Under the pieces are notes generated by a model that searched no databases, was not told where the DNA came from, and saw nothing but the letters and a program-made list of their open reading frames with translations. Positions 33,456 to 42,744 of a DNA stretch of 64,000 bases are shown here, piece after piece (position 1 is the first letter of the stretch; every line of letters begins with the position of its first letter). The position numbers were made by a program, and so were the translations under genes. The stretch is from Exiguobacterium antarcticum DSM 14480 (GTDB taxonomy: Bacteria; Bacillota; Bacilli; Exiguobacteriales; Exiguobacteriaceae): assembly GCF_000685865.1 (NCBI RefSeq), contig NZ_JMKS01000005.1, positions 124,001 through 188,000 on the forward strand. The letters are read 5' to 3'.

Positions 33456-33503
33456 AAAAACGTGTTGTTTCCAAGAAAAATTGGAAACAACACGTTTTTT
33501 ATT
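33456..33503. terminator. Bidirectional terminator
   Basis: AAAAACGTGTTGTTTCCAA and TTGGAAACAACACGTTTTTT form a 17-bp stem between the convergent binding-protein and permease genes. Confidence 0.92.
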
Positions 33504-33504
33504 A

Positions 33505-34797
33505 TTAATGTAGGAAAAACAATTGAATGAAAAACAGAACAGCAAACAGATAAATCAAGAAGTGGACTCGCTGTTTTTGCACAGCTTTCATGATGGGATA
33601 GATGATGAATCCAAAGGCGATTCCTGTCGCGATACTGCCAGAAAGAGGCATGATGATGATGACCATGAAGGCCGTAAATGCTTCGCTGAAATCATCCCAG
33701 TCAATCTGTTTGATGTTTTGGAGCATCAAGGCACCGACCAACAATAAAGCAGGTGCGGTAATGGCAGGGACGTTAGAAATCGACTGAACGATCGGACCGA
33801 AGACCGCAGCGAGTGCAAATAAGATGCCGACCGTGACAGACGTTAAACCTGTTCGCCCACCAGCTGCGACACCGGAAGCTGATTCGACGTAAGCCGTCGT
33901 TGGACTGGTTCCGAACATTGATCCGACAATCATCGCCGTCGAATCGGATAACAAGGCCCGTTCACTGTTTTTTAAAGTACCATCTTTTTCAATCAGACCA
34001 GCTTGTTCGCCGACTGCGACCATCGTACCGGTCGTATCAAACATCGTCACAAGGACAAAGGACAGGACTCCGCTGAACAAACCGTATTGGATGACATCTT
34101 GGATAGCCGATAACGGATTCGCGACAAGGATTCCTTCCGGTAAGGTCGGGAAAGCTACCAACGTTTTAGAAAATGTCAGCTCTCCCGTAAAGAAAGCGAG
34201 TAATCCGGAGAGTAACATCGCGTAGAGGAGACCGCCGGGTACACGCTTGACCGTTAAGATGGCGGCAACGAGCAGACCAATCAATGTGATGAGTGCTTCC
34301 GGTGACGTCAATGATCCAATGGTGATCAGTGTTGCCGGATCAGCAATCAGAATGCCAGACATTTTTAAACCGAGTGAGGCGATGAATAGACCAATCCCGC
34401 CTGTGATGGCTAGTTTAAGTGTCGCCGGAATGACCTCGATGAGTTTCGTCCGTAAAGGTGACAAGGACAAAAGAAGAAAAATCAGTCCCGCTACAAAAAC
34501 GACAGACAAAGCCGTTTGATAAGGAATTTTTTCACCGATGACGAGGGTATACGTAAAATAAGCATTTAACCCCATACCCGGTGCAACAGCAATCGGAAGA
34601 TTGGCATAAAAGCCCATCAGTAACGTTCCGACAAGTGTCGCGATGATTGTTGCCGAGAAGGCTTGATCTTGAGGAATTCCCGCTTCCGATAAGATGGTGG
34701 GGTTAACGAAAAGAATGTAGGCCATCGTAATGAAGGTAATGAAACCCGCCTGGATTTCACGTTTGGCTGTTGTATGGTGTGCAGAAAGTTTGAACAT
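33505..34797 (-). CDS. AzgA-type purine (hypoxanthine/guanine) permease, NCS2 family
   Basis: 430 residues with about 12-14 membrane segments. KREIQAGFITFITMAYILFVNP, GMGLNAYFTYTLV, FVLVTMFDTTGTMVAVGEQAGL and GTSPTTAYVESASGVAAGGRTGLT are signatures of the AzgA subgroup that includes B. subtilis PbuG and PbuO. It imports purine bases with protons. A PurBox-like pair upstream supports purine regulation, but no guanine riboswitch is visible. It is convergent with the binding protein and divergent from the kinase gene. Confidence 0.9.
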   Translation of the reverse strand: MFKLSAHHTTAKREIQAGFITFITMAYILFVNPTILSEAGIPQDQAFSATIIATLVGTLLMGFYANLPIAVAPGMGLNAYFTYTLVIGEKIPYQTALSVVFVAGLIFLLLSLSPLRTKLIEVIPATLKLAITGGIGLFIASLGLKMSGILIADPATLITIGSLTSPEALITLIGLLVAAILTVKRVPGGLLYAMLLSGLLAFFTGELTFSKTLVAFPTLPEGILVANPLSAIQDVIQYGLFSGVLSFVLVTMFDTTGTMVAVGEQAGLIEKDGTLKNSERALLSDSTAMIVGSMFGTSPTTAYVESASGVAAGGRTGLTSVTVGILFALAAVFGPIVQSISNVPAITAPALLLVGALMLQNIKQIDWDDFSEAFTAFMVIIIMPLSGSIATGIAFGFIIYPIMKAVQKQRVHFLIYLFAVLFFIQLFFLH

Positions 34798-34832
34798 GTG
34801 TCAGAAACCACCTTAATCTAAAAAAGTTTGTT

Positions 34833-34876
34833 AAAAACGAACATTAACGATGTTATAGCAATATTCATTCGGAATC
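34833..34876 (-). promoter_or_regulatory. PurR-box-like inverted pair near the purine permease promoter
   Basis: AAAAACGAACATT (34833-34845) reads like the PurBox AWWWCCGAACWWT with one change, and a second copy in the opposite orientation occurs at 34864-34876 (TTCATTCGGAATC) with more mismatches. Spacing between them is 18 bases, against about 16-17 in B. subtilis. The pair overlaps the minus-strand -10-like TATAAC, so PurR would repress. Confidence 0.4.
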
Positions 34877-34944
34877 AAGCATTCTTTTTTGATGAAGGGA
34901 ATTCTGGTGAAACAAGCAGGGAGCTAAACTAATAAAAGACATGC

Positions 34945-34972
34945 ATGTAAGCGGATACAGCTATGCTATACT
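34945..34972 (+). promoter_or_regulatory. Promoter of the sensor kinase operon with cre
   Basis: ATGTAAGCGGATACA (34945-34959) fits the CcpA cre consensus at every fixed position. TATACT at 34967-34972 is a good -10 just downstream, so bound CcpA would block the promoter. The kinase start lies 35 bases later. Confidence 0.6.
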
Positions 34973-35007
34973 ACTTATTAGAAGAAAAAGGATGGAGGGA
35001 GACGGCA

Positions 35008-36765
35008 GTGAAGAGCATCCGAACACGTTTGATTCGACTTGTCGTCTTGGCGATTCTGATCCCTACAACGCTTGCTACGTCAGCTTCTTACGTATATGTC
35101 CGCCACCAAAATGTAGAACAGGCCGAACGCTCGAGCCTGAACGCTTTAAAAAGAGGAAGCAACCAAATCAGTCATTATATGGAAGATGTGCGACGTTTAC
35201 CGACGAGTCTCTATGCCAATCGTTCGCTGATCAACATCATGACTGTTGGGGCAGATGCAGAACTGAGCGAATCAGAAGGTGTGATTTCACGAGCGTTATT
35301 AGGTCTTTTTTTATCGAGGCAAGACATCGAGCAGCTTCATTTCGTCATCTTAAAGGGCAACTCCGAGTACTCCGTCTACAATATGAAAACCTCGAGCAGA
35401 GGAAAGTTTGATTGGTTACAAGAAACGGATTATTTTCGGTTGATGAAACAAAAAAATGGATGGTTGATTGATCCCGCTCACCGGATTGCTGCTTATAATA
35501 CGCATACGATGATTCTTGATGAGGAAGAAATCGTAAGTTTTCGCTATCGGATCAACCGAGTCGAAACGGACGAGCCCCTTGGTTTTCTGTCGGTCGACAT
35601 CCCGACAAGTGTGTTTAAACAACAGTTAAAGTTGTTTGAGAATTTTCCGGATGAATCACTTTGGCTGATGAATGGAAATCAACTGATTGCGAAAACAGGA
35701 CAAGAACTGCCGGTCACGAACGATCGATTCACGGGGACGAACGGCAGTATGCGGGTCGGTGATTCCTTCATCGTCTACGCTAAAACAAACACACAAGGTG
35801 TCCCGATTACGTTAGTAAAGGCGATTCCCTATGCTTCAGTCGTCAAAGGGGCCAATGAAACGGCCTTGATTTTAATCTTGATTGGTGCCGTCTCCTTGAT
35901 TTTAATGATCATGGCAGCGAGTCTCGTAGCCCTTGAAATCACGAAACCGATCAAACAATTGACGGCGAATGTGTGGCGAGTCGAACAAGGGGATTTATCA
36001 GCACGATTCGTAGCGACGACAAATGACGAAATTGGATTGTTGAATCGGCAATTCCAACGGATGATCCAGCGGATTGATCGATTGATCAAACGTGAGTACC
36101 GCCTTGCTCTTGAAAATCGGACGAACGAGTTGCGGGCGCTACAATCACAGTTGAATCCACACTTTTTATTCAATGCCTTACAGTCAATCGGAACAACGAC
36201 ATTGCAGGGAGACCGTAAAGTCGCCTATCGTTCAATCACTGGCTTGTCGCAGATGATGCGTTATTCGATGAACAACGAGCAGACGATTGTGACCTTGAAA
36301 CAAGAAGTCGATCATCTTCAATCCTATATGCGTCTCCAACAACAACGTTTTCCAAATCGTTTTCGTTATATCGTCGATGTGCCGTGGCACATGAATTCGA
36401 TTGAAGTCCCGAAAATGATTTTGCAGCCCTTTGCGGAAAATTACTTCAAACATGCGTTCAATCAGCAAATGGATGCGACGGAAAATTATTTGGCCTATAA
36501 AGTCAGAAGTGATGGTGACCAACTCATCATTCAAGTTGAAAACAGCGGTGTGATCATGGATCCGCCTGTGCTCGATACGATTGATCAAACGATGCGGATG
36601 CACCGGAGACCGGAAGATCGGCAAACGTCTGGAATCGGGCTACACAATATCTACGAACGCTTACTCATCTTTTATGGGGATCAAGCAAGCATGGTGCTGC
36701 AATCTCCGGCAGAAGGTGGTTTTAGAATCGTCATTCGTATTCCCGTTGAACAGGAGGAACTATGA
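35008..36765 (+). CDS. Sensor histidine kinase, YesM-like
   Basis: 585 residues from GTG 35008, preceded by GGAGGGAG; ATG 34963 in frame is too far from any ribosome site. Domain order: N-terminal membrane helix, an extracellular sensor region of about 250 residues, a second membrane helix (ALILILIGAVSLILMIMAASLVALE), HAMP (ANVWRVEQGDLSARF), a LytS-type kinase domain with LNPHFLFNALQSIGTT holding the phosphorylated His, and an HATPase domain (FAENYFKHAF, GIGLHNIYERL). Such kinases detect extracellular carbohydrate, often with an ABC transporter binding protein. It overlaps its response regulator by 4 bases. Confidence 0.93.
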   Translation: MKSIRTRLIRLVVLAILIPTTLATSASYVYVRHQNVEQAERSSLNALKRGSNQISHYMEDVRRLPTSLYANRSLINIMTVGADAELSESEGVISRALLGLFLSRQDIEQLHFVILKGNSEYSVYNMKTSSRGKFDWLQETDYFRLMKQKNGWLIDPAHRIAAYNTHTMILDEEEIVSFRYRINRVETDEPLGFLSVDIPTSVFKQQLKLFENFPDESLWLMNGNQLIAKTGQELPVTNDRFTGTNGSMRVGDSFIVYAKTNTQGVPITLVKAIPYASVVKGANETALILILIGAVSLILMIMAASLVALEITKPIKQLTANVWRVEQGDLSARFVATTNDEIGLLNRQFQRMIQRIDRLIKREYRLALENRTNELRALQSQLNPHFLFNALQSIGTTTLQGDRKVAYRSITGLSQMMRYSMNNEQTIVTLKQEVDHLQSYMRLQQQRFPNRFRYIVDVPWHMNSIEVPKMILQPFAENYFKHAFNQQMDATENYLAYKVRSDGDQLIIQVENSGVIMDPPVLDTIDQTMRMHRRPEDRQTSGIGLHNIYERLLIFYGDQASMVLQSPAEGGFRIVIRIPVEQEEL

Positions 36766-37469
36766 TGAATGTATTGATTGTAGACGATGAACAACATGTA
36801 CGAGATGCCGTTAAATTACTCGGAGAATGGGATGAATGGAAAGTCACCAATATTTTTGAAGCAGACAATGGTATTACGGCAAAACAATTTTTGAATCAGG
36901 AAAAAATAGATTTGATGCTGACGGATGTCGAGATGCCTGGACTAGACGGTTTAAGTTTACTGGAATGGACAAAAAATCATCATCCAAAGGTCGTCACGAT
37001 CGTACTGACAGGGTATGATGATTATACGTATATGCGTCGTGCGATTTTACATCAATCTTTTGATTACTTACTAAAACCGATCGACCCGGACATCTTAAAC
37101 GATGCACTTGCTCGGGCGATGGAATTGCTGTGTCCTGTTCAAGAACAGGGGGAGGCGATTGATCAGATTGCAAAATACATTGCGACACATTATGCGGAAG
37201 AACTAACACTTCAACTCATGAGTGAACGCTTTTACTTAAGCCGAGAATACATTTCCAGACGGTTTAAACAACGTTTCTCCGTTAATTTATCCGATTACAT
37301 TCAAACGATTCGCTTGAATCGTGCCAAGGAATTGCTCGGGGAGACAGACGCCCGGATTTATGAGATTGCGCTTGAAGTCGGGTATCATGATGACAAATAT
37401 TTTCGGAAAGTGTTTAAAAAGCAGTTCGGGATGACCCCGAATGAGTTCAGAGAGTTGTTGTCTGTTTAG
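36762..37469 (+). CDS. AraC-type response regulator, YesN-like
   Basis: 235 residues. Receiver domain with the acidic pocket IVDDE and phosphorylation site Asp55 in [16 protein letters not shown], then Lys in [12 protein letters not shown]-terminal AraC-type double helix-turn-helix ([21 protein letters not shown] ... [33 protein letters not shown]) binds DNA. It most likely activates the nearby permease and binding-protein promoters, whose shared 17-bp block is the best candidate site. Short linker (no large middle domain). Confidence 0.93.
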   Translation: MMNVLIVDDEQHVRDAVKLLGEWDEWKVTNIFEADNGITAKQFLNQEKIDLMLTDVEMPGLDGLSLLEWTKNHHPKVVTIVLTGYDDYTYMRRAILHQSFDYLLKPIDPDILNDALARAMELLCPVQEQGEAIDQIAKYIATHYAEELTLQLMSERFYLSREYISRRFKQRFSVNLSDYIQTIRLNRAKELLGETDARIYEIALEVGYHDDKYFRKVFKKQFGMTPNEFRELLSV

Positions 37470-37494
37470 TCGACATTTCAAGGAGGAATCGTAC

Positions 37495-38202
37495 ATGAGC
37501 GTACACATTAACGCAACAGAAGGTCAGATTGCAGAAACGGTTTTACTTCCAGGAGATCCACTCCGGGCAAAATACATCGCCGAGACATTTTTAGAGGATG
37601 TTGTTCTCTATAACGAAGTTCGTGGGATGTACGGCTTTACAGGAACGTATAAAGGGAAAAAAGTATCGGTTCAAGGGACGGGGATGGGTGTTCCATCAAT
37701 GTCGATTTATGCCAATGAATTGATTCAATCGTATGGTGCGAAAAACCTGATCCGTGTCGGGACTGCCGGTGGAATTACACCGGACGTGAAAGTCCGTGAC
37801 GTCGTCATCGCGATGAGTGCTTCACACGATATGGCACAGAACCGTGTCCGTTTTAACGGACTCGACTATGCACCTACGGCATCGTTCGATCTGTTGTATA
37901 AAGCATACAACACAGCAAAAGAACACGGGATTGATGCGAAAGTCGGTCAAATCTTCACGACGGATCAATTTTATCAAGATGATTTCCATCACTTTAAAAA
38001 ATGGGCGGATTTCGGTTGCCTCGCAATCGAGATGGAAGCAGCCGGTCTCTACACACTTGCTGCGAAACATAAAGTCAATGCCTTGACGATCTTAACGATT
38101 TCAGATCATCTGTTGACAGGCGAAGAAACGACAGCGGAAGAACGTCAAACGACGTTCAACGATATGATGAAGGTCGCACTCGAAACAGCGATTCAACTGT
38201 AA
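37495..38202 (+). CDS. deoD: Purine-nucleoside phosphorylase, DeoD type
   Basis: 235 residues from ATG 37495, preceded by [42 protein letters not shown] has the family's phosphate loop [10 protein letters not shown], then [31 protein letters not shown] and [12 protein letters not shown], typical of bacterial hexameric PNP. It phosphorolyses purine nucleosides to bases plus (deoxy)ribose-1-phosphate. It begins 25 bases after the regulator stop and may share that transcript; the AzgA-type purine permease lies 3 kb upstream on the other strand. Confidence 0.96.
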   Translation: MSVHINATEGQIAETVLLPGDPLRAKYIAETFLEDVVLYNEVRGMYGFTGTYKGKKVSVQGTGMGVPSMSIYANELIQSYGAKNLIRVGTAGGITPDVKVRDVVIAMSASHDMAQNRVRFNGLDYAPTASFDLLYKAYNTAKEHGIDAKVGQIFTTDQFYQDDFHHFKKWADFGCLAIEMEAAGLYTLAAKHKVNALTILTISDHLLTGEETTAEERQTTFNDMMKVALETAIQL

Positions 38203-38206
38203 AGGG

Positions 38207-38240
38207 AAAGCGGAGAAAAGACTCTCCGCTTTTTTTGTTT
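38207..38240 (+). terminator. Rho-independent terminator
   Basis: AAAGCGGAGA-AAAGAC-TCTCCGCTTTTTTT directly after deoD. Confidence 0.9.
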
Positions 38241-38303
38241 GCTTCAACAGCTATGGTAGAATGAGAAGGAAGAATTGGAAGACATGACAAGGGGGAACAA
38301 TCG

Positions 38304-39686
38304 ATGGGATTGACGGTAATTGGATCAGATCTATCAAGTCGTATCGGCGTACAACGAACATTTTTCAAGACCGGTGCCACGCGGAGCGTCGCCTTCAGAT
38401 TAAGTATGCTGACGTTTTTAAAACAAGCGATTGAAACGCACGAGGAAGCGATCTATGAAGCGTTGGAAGTCGACTTGAATAAAGGACGACAAGATGCGTT
38501 TACGACGGAGATTGGGTTTGTTTATGGCGAACTGAATCGAATGGAAAAACAATTGCGACGACTCGCAAAACCACGCCGTGTCGGAACACCGTTATTACAT
38601 TTTGGATCAAAAAGTGAAATCCGTTTAGAACCGTACGGAAACGTGCTTGTCATCGCCCCTTGGAACTATCCATTCCAATTGGCGCTTGCCCCAGTCATTG
38701 GAGCGATTGCAGCCGGGAATACGGTTGTCCTGAAACCATCTGAATTGACGCCGAATGTCTCACGTGTCTTACGCGAAGTATTTGAGACGGCGTTCCATCA
38801 ACGGTTTGGTTTAGTCATCGAAGGCGATGCCGATGTGAGTGCAGCCGTTTTAGAAGAGAAGTTTGACTATATCTTCTTTACAGGCTCGACGCGTGTCGGG
38901 AAAATCGTTCACCAGGCAGCCGCAAAACATTTAACACCGGTCACGCTTGAACTGGGCGGGAAGTCTCCGACGATCGTTCATAAAGATGCGGACTTGCGAC
39001 TGGCTGCAAAACGAATTGCCTGGGGGAAATGGTTAAACGCTGGGCAAACGTGTATCGCGCCAGACTATGTATTTGTCCATCAAGACGTCCGGGAAACCTT
39101 TTTACGTTTAATTGAAGAGGAAGCATTTTCTCAGTATGGGAATGGTGTTGGTGTTGGTTCTTATGTCAAAATCGTATCCGACGGTCACTTGGAACGATTG
39201 ACGAGTTACCTTGCGCAAGGTGACATTCAATTTGGTGGGCAGGTCGATCCGGAATCAAGAAAGATGGCGCCAACCGTCATGACAAACGTTTCAGCCGATT
39301 CGAAATTGATGCAGGAAGAAATCTTTGGTCCGATTTTACCGGTTTTGGTATATGAAGAAATCGAAGACGTCATCACGTTTGTCACGGATCGAGACAAACC
39401 TCTAGCACTATATCTGTTCACAGAAAATGAATTCATCAAGGAGCGGGTCTTGAACCGGATTTCCTTTGGGGGTGGTTGTGTGAACGATACATTGATGCAT
39501 GTCGCTCAGCATAATTTACCGTTTGGCGGCGTTGGTGCGAGTGGAATCGGCGGCTATCATGGCAAATATAGTTTTGAGACGTTCAGCCATCAAAAAGGAC
39601 TTGTCCATAATACGACGAAGTTCGATTTACCTTTCCGCTACATGCGTTCAAATACCGATTCCAAATGGATGCGCTTTTTGTTATGA
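38304..39686 (+). CDS. Aldehyde dehydrogenase family protein (class 3 type)
   Basis: 460 residues with no long N-terminal extension, the short layout of class 3 fatty-aldehyde dehydrogenases. APWNYPFQLALAPVIGAIAAGNTVVLKPSE forms the NAD site, FFTGSTRVGKIVHQAAA and VTLELGGKSP give the general base Glu, and NAGQTCIAPDYV holds the catalytic Cys. The ending (GGVGASGIGGYHGKYSFETFSHQKGL) is characteristic. It oxidises medium or long-chain aldehydes. AAGGGGG precedes the ATG. In Bacilli such enzymes are called YwdH. Confidence 0.9.
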   Translation: MGLTVIGSDLSSRIGVQRTFFKTGATRSVAFRLSMLTFLKQAIETHEEAIYEALEVDLNKGRQDAFTTEIGFVYGELNRMEKQLRRLAKPRRVGTPLLHFGSKSEIRLEPYGNVLVIAPWNYPFQLALAPVIGAIAAGNTVVLKPSELTPNVSRVLREVFETAFHQRFGLVIEGDADVSAAVLEEKFDYIFFTGSTRVGKIVHQAAAKHLTPVTLELGGKSPTIVHKDADLRLAAKRIAWGKWLNAGQTCIAPDYVFVHQDVRETFLRLIEEEAFSQYGNGVGVGSYVKIVSDGHLERLTSYLAQGDIQFGGQVDPESRKMAPTVMTNVSADSKLMQEEIFGPILPVLVYEEIEDVITFVTDRDKPLALYLFTENEFIKERVLNRISFGGGCVNDTLMHVAQHNLPFGGVGASGIGGYHGKYSFETFSHQKGLVHNTTKFDLPFRYMRSNTDSKWMRFLL

Positions 39687-39755
39687 TGGTTGAGGTTTGA
39701 TAAATATGAAGTGTCATAAAAAGTAAATTTTTTGTTGAAATAAGGAGTATGACTT

Positions 39756-40973
39756 TTGAAACATCATTTACGTAAGTGGATCAAGAAAATCAAACTAATT
39801 GAAACGATGTTGCATCTATTGATGCGATTGTTTGCTTGTCTGCCCGTTCGCCAACATCGAATAGTCTTCGAAAGTTTTTTGGGGAAACAGTACAGTGATA
39901 ATCCACGTGCGATTTATGAAGCTTTCCAACAGGAACATCCGGAATTCGAATTGCTGTTCAGTAAAGACCGCCGGAGTACGTTTGATGATCCTGCTGTTCA
40001 AACGGTCAATCGAATGACGATTCGTTGGGTGTATCTATTGGCAACGTCACGCGTTTGGATTTCGAACAGTCGTCTTCCGTCGTGGTTATATAAACGAAAA
40101 GAAACGATTTATTTACAGACGTGGCACGGAACGCCCTTGAAAAAGCTGGCGCTCGACATGGATGAGGTTCAGATGGCGAATGCAACGACAGAACGTTATA
40201 AACAGGACTTTGCGCGTGAGGCATCGAAGTGGGATCTGTTAATTTCACCGAATGCTTATTCGAGCAAAATCTTCAGACGGGCATTTGATTTTACAGGAAC
40301 GTTGCTCGAAATCGGTTATCCGCGGAATGATCTGTTTTATCAGATGACTCGACATTCGGAAATTCTCGATCGTGTCTACTCCCGTTATCACATCGACCGG
40401 ACTAAAAAAATCATTCTGTACGCTCCGACTTGGCGGGATAATGAGTACGTGGCACAGGGCTCCTACTCCTTTACACTCCCGTTTTCGCTCGAACAGTTCG
40501 AAAAACGATTTGGTGCGGAATATACATTATTGATTCGGATGCATTATTTAGTAGGTGATCAAGTAGATACGTCATCCTATGAGTCAGTACACAATGCATC
40601 GGATTATCCGGATATTTCCGATTTGTATATCGCGGCGGATGCCATGATCACGGATTATTCTTCCGTCATGTTTGATTATGCGCATTTGAAACGACCGATG
40701 TTGTTTTATACGTATGACTTGGAACATTATCGTGATCACTTACGAGGATTTTATTTTGATTTCGAACAAGAAGCGCCTGGTCCACTCGTCTTAGAGGAAC
40801 AACGATTATTTGAAGAAATCGATCAGTTGTCGGAATGGAACAGTCGATATGGTGTACGGTTTGCGGCATTTGAAAAGAAGTTTTGCCAATGGGATGACGG
40901 AACGGCTTCTCAGCAGGCATGTCACCGTATAGTACAACTTGTCAGTAACCAGCATAAAGGAGAATCATCATGA
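39756..40973 (+). CDS. CDP-glycerol glycerophosphotransferase family protein (TagF/TagB-like)
   Basis: 405 residues from TTG 39756, preceded by TAAGGAG. The family pattern is seen in FESFLGKQYSDNPRAIYEAFQQEHPEFE, QTWHGTPLKKLALDM with the active-site His, LYAPTWRDNEYVAQGSY, LLIRMHY, and DLYIAADAMITDYSSVMFDYAHLKRPMLFYTYD. Enzymes of this type add glycerol phosphate units from CDP-glycerol to membrane-linked wall teichoic acid. At this length it has the catalytic domain only; whether it is the primase (TagB) or polymerase (TagF) cannot be told. It overlaps tagD by 4 bases. Confidence 0.9.
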   Translation: MKHHLRKWIKKIKLIETMLHLLMRLFACLPVRQHRIVFESFLGKQYSDNPRAIYEAFQQEHPEFELLFSKDRRSTFDDPAVQTVNRMTIRWVYLLATSRVWISNSRLPSWLYKRKETIYLQTWHGTPLKKLALDMDEVQMANATTERYKQDFAREASKWDLLISPNAYSSKIFRRAFDFTGTLLEIGYPRNDLFYQMTRHSEILDRVYSRYHIDRTKKIILYAPTWRDNEYVAQGSYSFTLPFSLEQFEKRFGAEYTLLIRMHYLVGDQVDTSSYESVHNASDYPDISDLYIAADAMITDYSSVMFDYAHLKRPMLFYTYDLEHYRDHLRGFYFDFEQEAPGPLVLEEQRLFEEIDQLSEWNSRYGVRFAAFEKKFCQWDDGTASQQACHRIVQLVSNQHKGESS

Positions 40974-41359
40974 AAAAAATCATCACGTACGGAACATTTG
41001 ATTTATTGCACTGGGGACATATCAATATCCTCAAACGGGCAAAAGAAATGGGAGATTATTTAGTCGTTGCGATTTCAACGGATGAGTTTAACCGTTTGAA
41101 GCATAAAGAATCGTATCATAGTTTTGAAAATCGTAAATTAATTTTGGAATCGATTCGGTATGTAGATGAAGTCATTGCTGAAAACAATTGGGATCAAAAA
41201 ATCAGTGATGTACAAGAACATCAAATTGATACGTTTGTCATGGGAGATGACTGGGCAGGTGAATTTGACTTCCTGAAAGAATATTGTGAAGTCGTTTATC
41301 TCAGCCGGACGGAAGGTATCTCGACGAGCCAAATCAAAACCGAATTAGGTAAGGGATAA
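40970..41359 (+). CDS. tagD: Glycerol-3-phosphate cytidylyltransferase
   Basis: 129 residues. TYGTFDLLHWGHINILKRAKEMGDYLVVAIS has the nucleotidyl-transferase HxGH motif (HWGH), and LSRTEGISTSQIKTEL has RTxGISTS. The product CDP-glycerol is the donor for the flanking transferases. ATG overlaps the preceding stop codon; a terminator follows 8 bases after its stop. Length matches TagD (129). Confidence 0.96.
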   Translation: MKKIITYGTFDLLHWGHINILKRAKEMGDYLVVAISTDEFNRLKHKESYHSFENRKLILESIRYVDEVIAENNWDQKISDVQEHQIDTFVMGDDWAGEFDFLKEYCEVVYLSRTEGISTSQIKTELGKG

Positions 41360-41367
41360 TAAACAAA

Positions 41368-41401
41368 GAAAGACCACACGATTCGTGCGGTCTTTCTTCT
41401 T
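41368..41401 (+). terminator. Terminator after tagD
   Basis: AAGAAAGACC-ACACGATTCGT-GCGGTCTTTCTTCTT. It partly separates the tagD operon from the following transferase gene. Confidence 0.75.
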
Positions 41402-41418
41402 GGAAGGACAGGATAAAC

Positions 41419-42564
41419 GTGAGAGAGAGTATCGTGCAAATCTATTTGCTACTTTTTCGGATTTTCTATCGTATCTTCTGTTTGTTACCCGTGAAGCCGG
41501 TAACGCTCTTTTGGGTCACATACGGTGATAATGTAAAACCGATTAATGATGCACTCCTGACGGCATTCCCGAAAGAAAAACGTTATTTAGTTTATGATAG
41601 AAAATTTGTGAAATGCGCAGAACGATGGGCAACAGAAGATCGGTTGCCTTATCGGCGACTTCGTTTCATTCGATTGGCTTATTTATTAGCAACCTCTAAA
41701 CATATCTTTATTGATAATTATATCGGTGAGTTTAGTGTCGCGCCGATTCGAAAAGGAACACAACGGGTACAGCTCTGGCATGCTGCCGGGACATTAAAAC
41801 AATTTGGTTTGTCTTCGTCCAGAAGCTTACTGGTTTCTAAACGGACACGCAAACGTTTTAAGCATGTCTATCAGCGGTATGGTGATTTTATTGTACCAGG
41901 AGAACCATGTGCGACCCAGTTTTTGGCGCCACATGATTTGCCGAAAACCGTCTTTAAGCCGTTTGGAGTACCACGGACAGACTATTGGTTCGACGAACAG
42001 CATCAGGAAATCAAAGAACAATTAAAAAATGCCTATCAACAGGTCGGACGACGGATTATATTGTATGCTCCGACTTACCGGGAACATGATGGAATGGAAG
42101 GTCAGACGGTTCATCAGTTGGAACGATTGACGGATCAAGGGTGGACGATTCTTGTCAAGTTACATCCGACCGTACGCTCGGCATTTATGCATCAAATGGA
42201 GCATATTCACTTTGTAACAGATGAATATTCCATTAATGATTATCTGCTTATTACAGATGTTCTCGTCACGGACTATTCGTCCATTCCGTTTGAAAGTTGT
42301 CTGCTTGAAATTCCGACGATTCTCTATACGCCGGATATCAATACGTATCGCCAGCTACCAGGAATTATTGAATCGTATCCGGACCCACTACCTGTAGTAG
42401 CTACCGATCGAATCGAGACGGTGTTCGACTGGATCAGTTCGGATCGTGCTCTGGACGACAGCCGGATTGCGATGAGAAATTTTAAAATGTTCTGGTATGC
42501 AGAAACACCTGGGCAAGCGACGCAACGAATTATTGAATTTTATTACCCGGAAACGACGAATTAA
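41419..42564 (+). CDS. CDP-glycerol glycerophosphotransferase family protein (TagB-like)
   Basis: 381 residues from GTG 41419. The N-terminus is hydrophobic and basic (VRESIVQIYLLLFRIFYRIFCLLPVKPV), likely a membrane-surface helix. The catalytic domain has LWHAAGTLKQFGL, PGEPCATQFLAPHDLPKTVFKPFGVPRTDYWF, LYAPTYREHDGMEG, VKLHPTVRSAF and DYLLITDVLVTDYSSIPFESCLLEIPTILY. It is a paralogue of the gene at 39756 and is probably the other half of a primase/polymerase pair acting in teichoic acid synthesis. Confidence 0.9.
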   Translation: MRESIVQIYLLLFRIFYRIFCLLPVKPVTLFWVTYGDNVKPINDALLTAFPKEKRYLVYDRKFVKCAERWATEDRLPYRRLRFIRLAYLLATSKHIFIDNYIGEFSVAPIRKGTQRVQLWHAAGTLKQFGLSSSRSLLVSKRTRKRFKHVYQRYGDFIVPGEPCATQFLAPHDLPKTVFKPFGVPRTDYWFDEQHQEIKEQLKNAYQQVGRRIILYAPTYREHDGMEGQTVHQLERLTDQGWTILVKLHPTVRSAFMHQMEHIHFVTDEYSINDYLLITDVLVTDYSSIPFESCLLEIPTILYTPDINTYRQLPGIIESYPDPLPVVATDRIETVFDWISSDRALDDSRIAMRNFKMFWYAETPGQATQRIIEFYYPETTN

Positions 42565-42580
42565 TCGTCTGGACTCATTA

Positions 42581-42625
42581 GAGGGATGGATTTGAAAGGA
42601 AAGAACTTTTGAATCCATCCCTTTT
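42581..42625 (+). terminator. Rho-independent terminator
   Basis: AGGGATGGATT pairs with AATCCATCCCT across about 20 bases, followed by TTTTC. Confidence 0.8.
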
Positions 42626-42744
42626 CATTTAAAATTAAAATGTGAAAAGGTGAACAATGTTTGACAATCTTTTGAAAAAACGCCTTTTGTGCGTGTGATG
42701 TTCTATACTGAGGTCAGAAGGAATCCAGGAAAGGAGAATGCGAC

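Noticed and set aside
34798-34962. Guanine or adenine riboswitch before the purine permease
   Set aside because: The conserved three-way-junction loops are not seen; a protein operator fits better.
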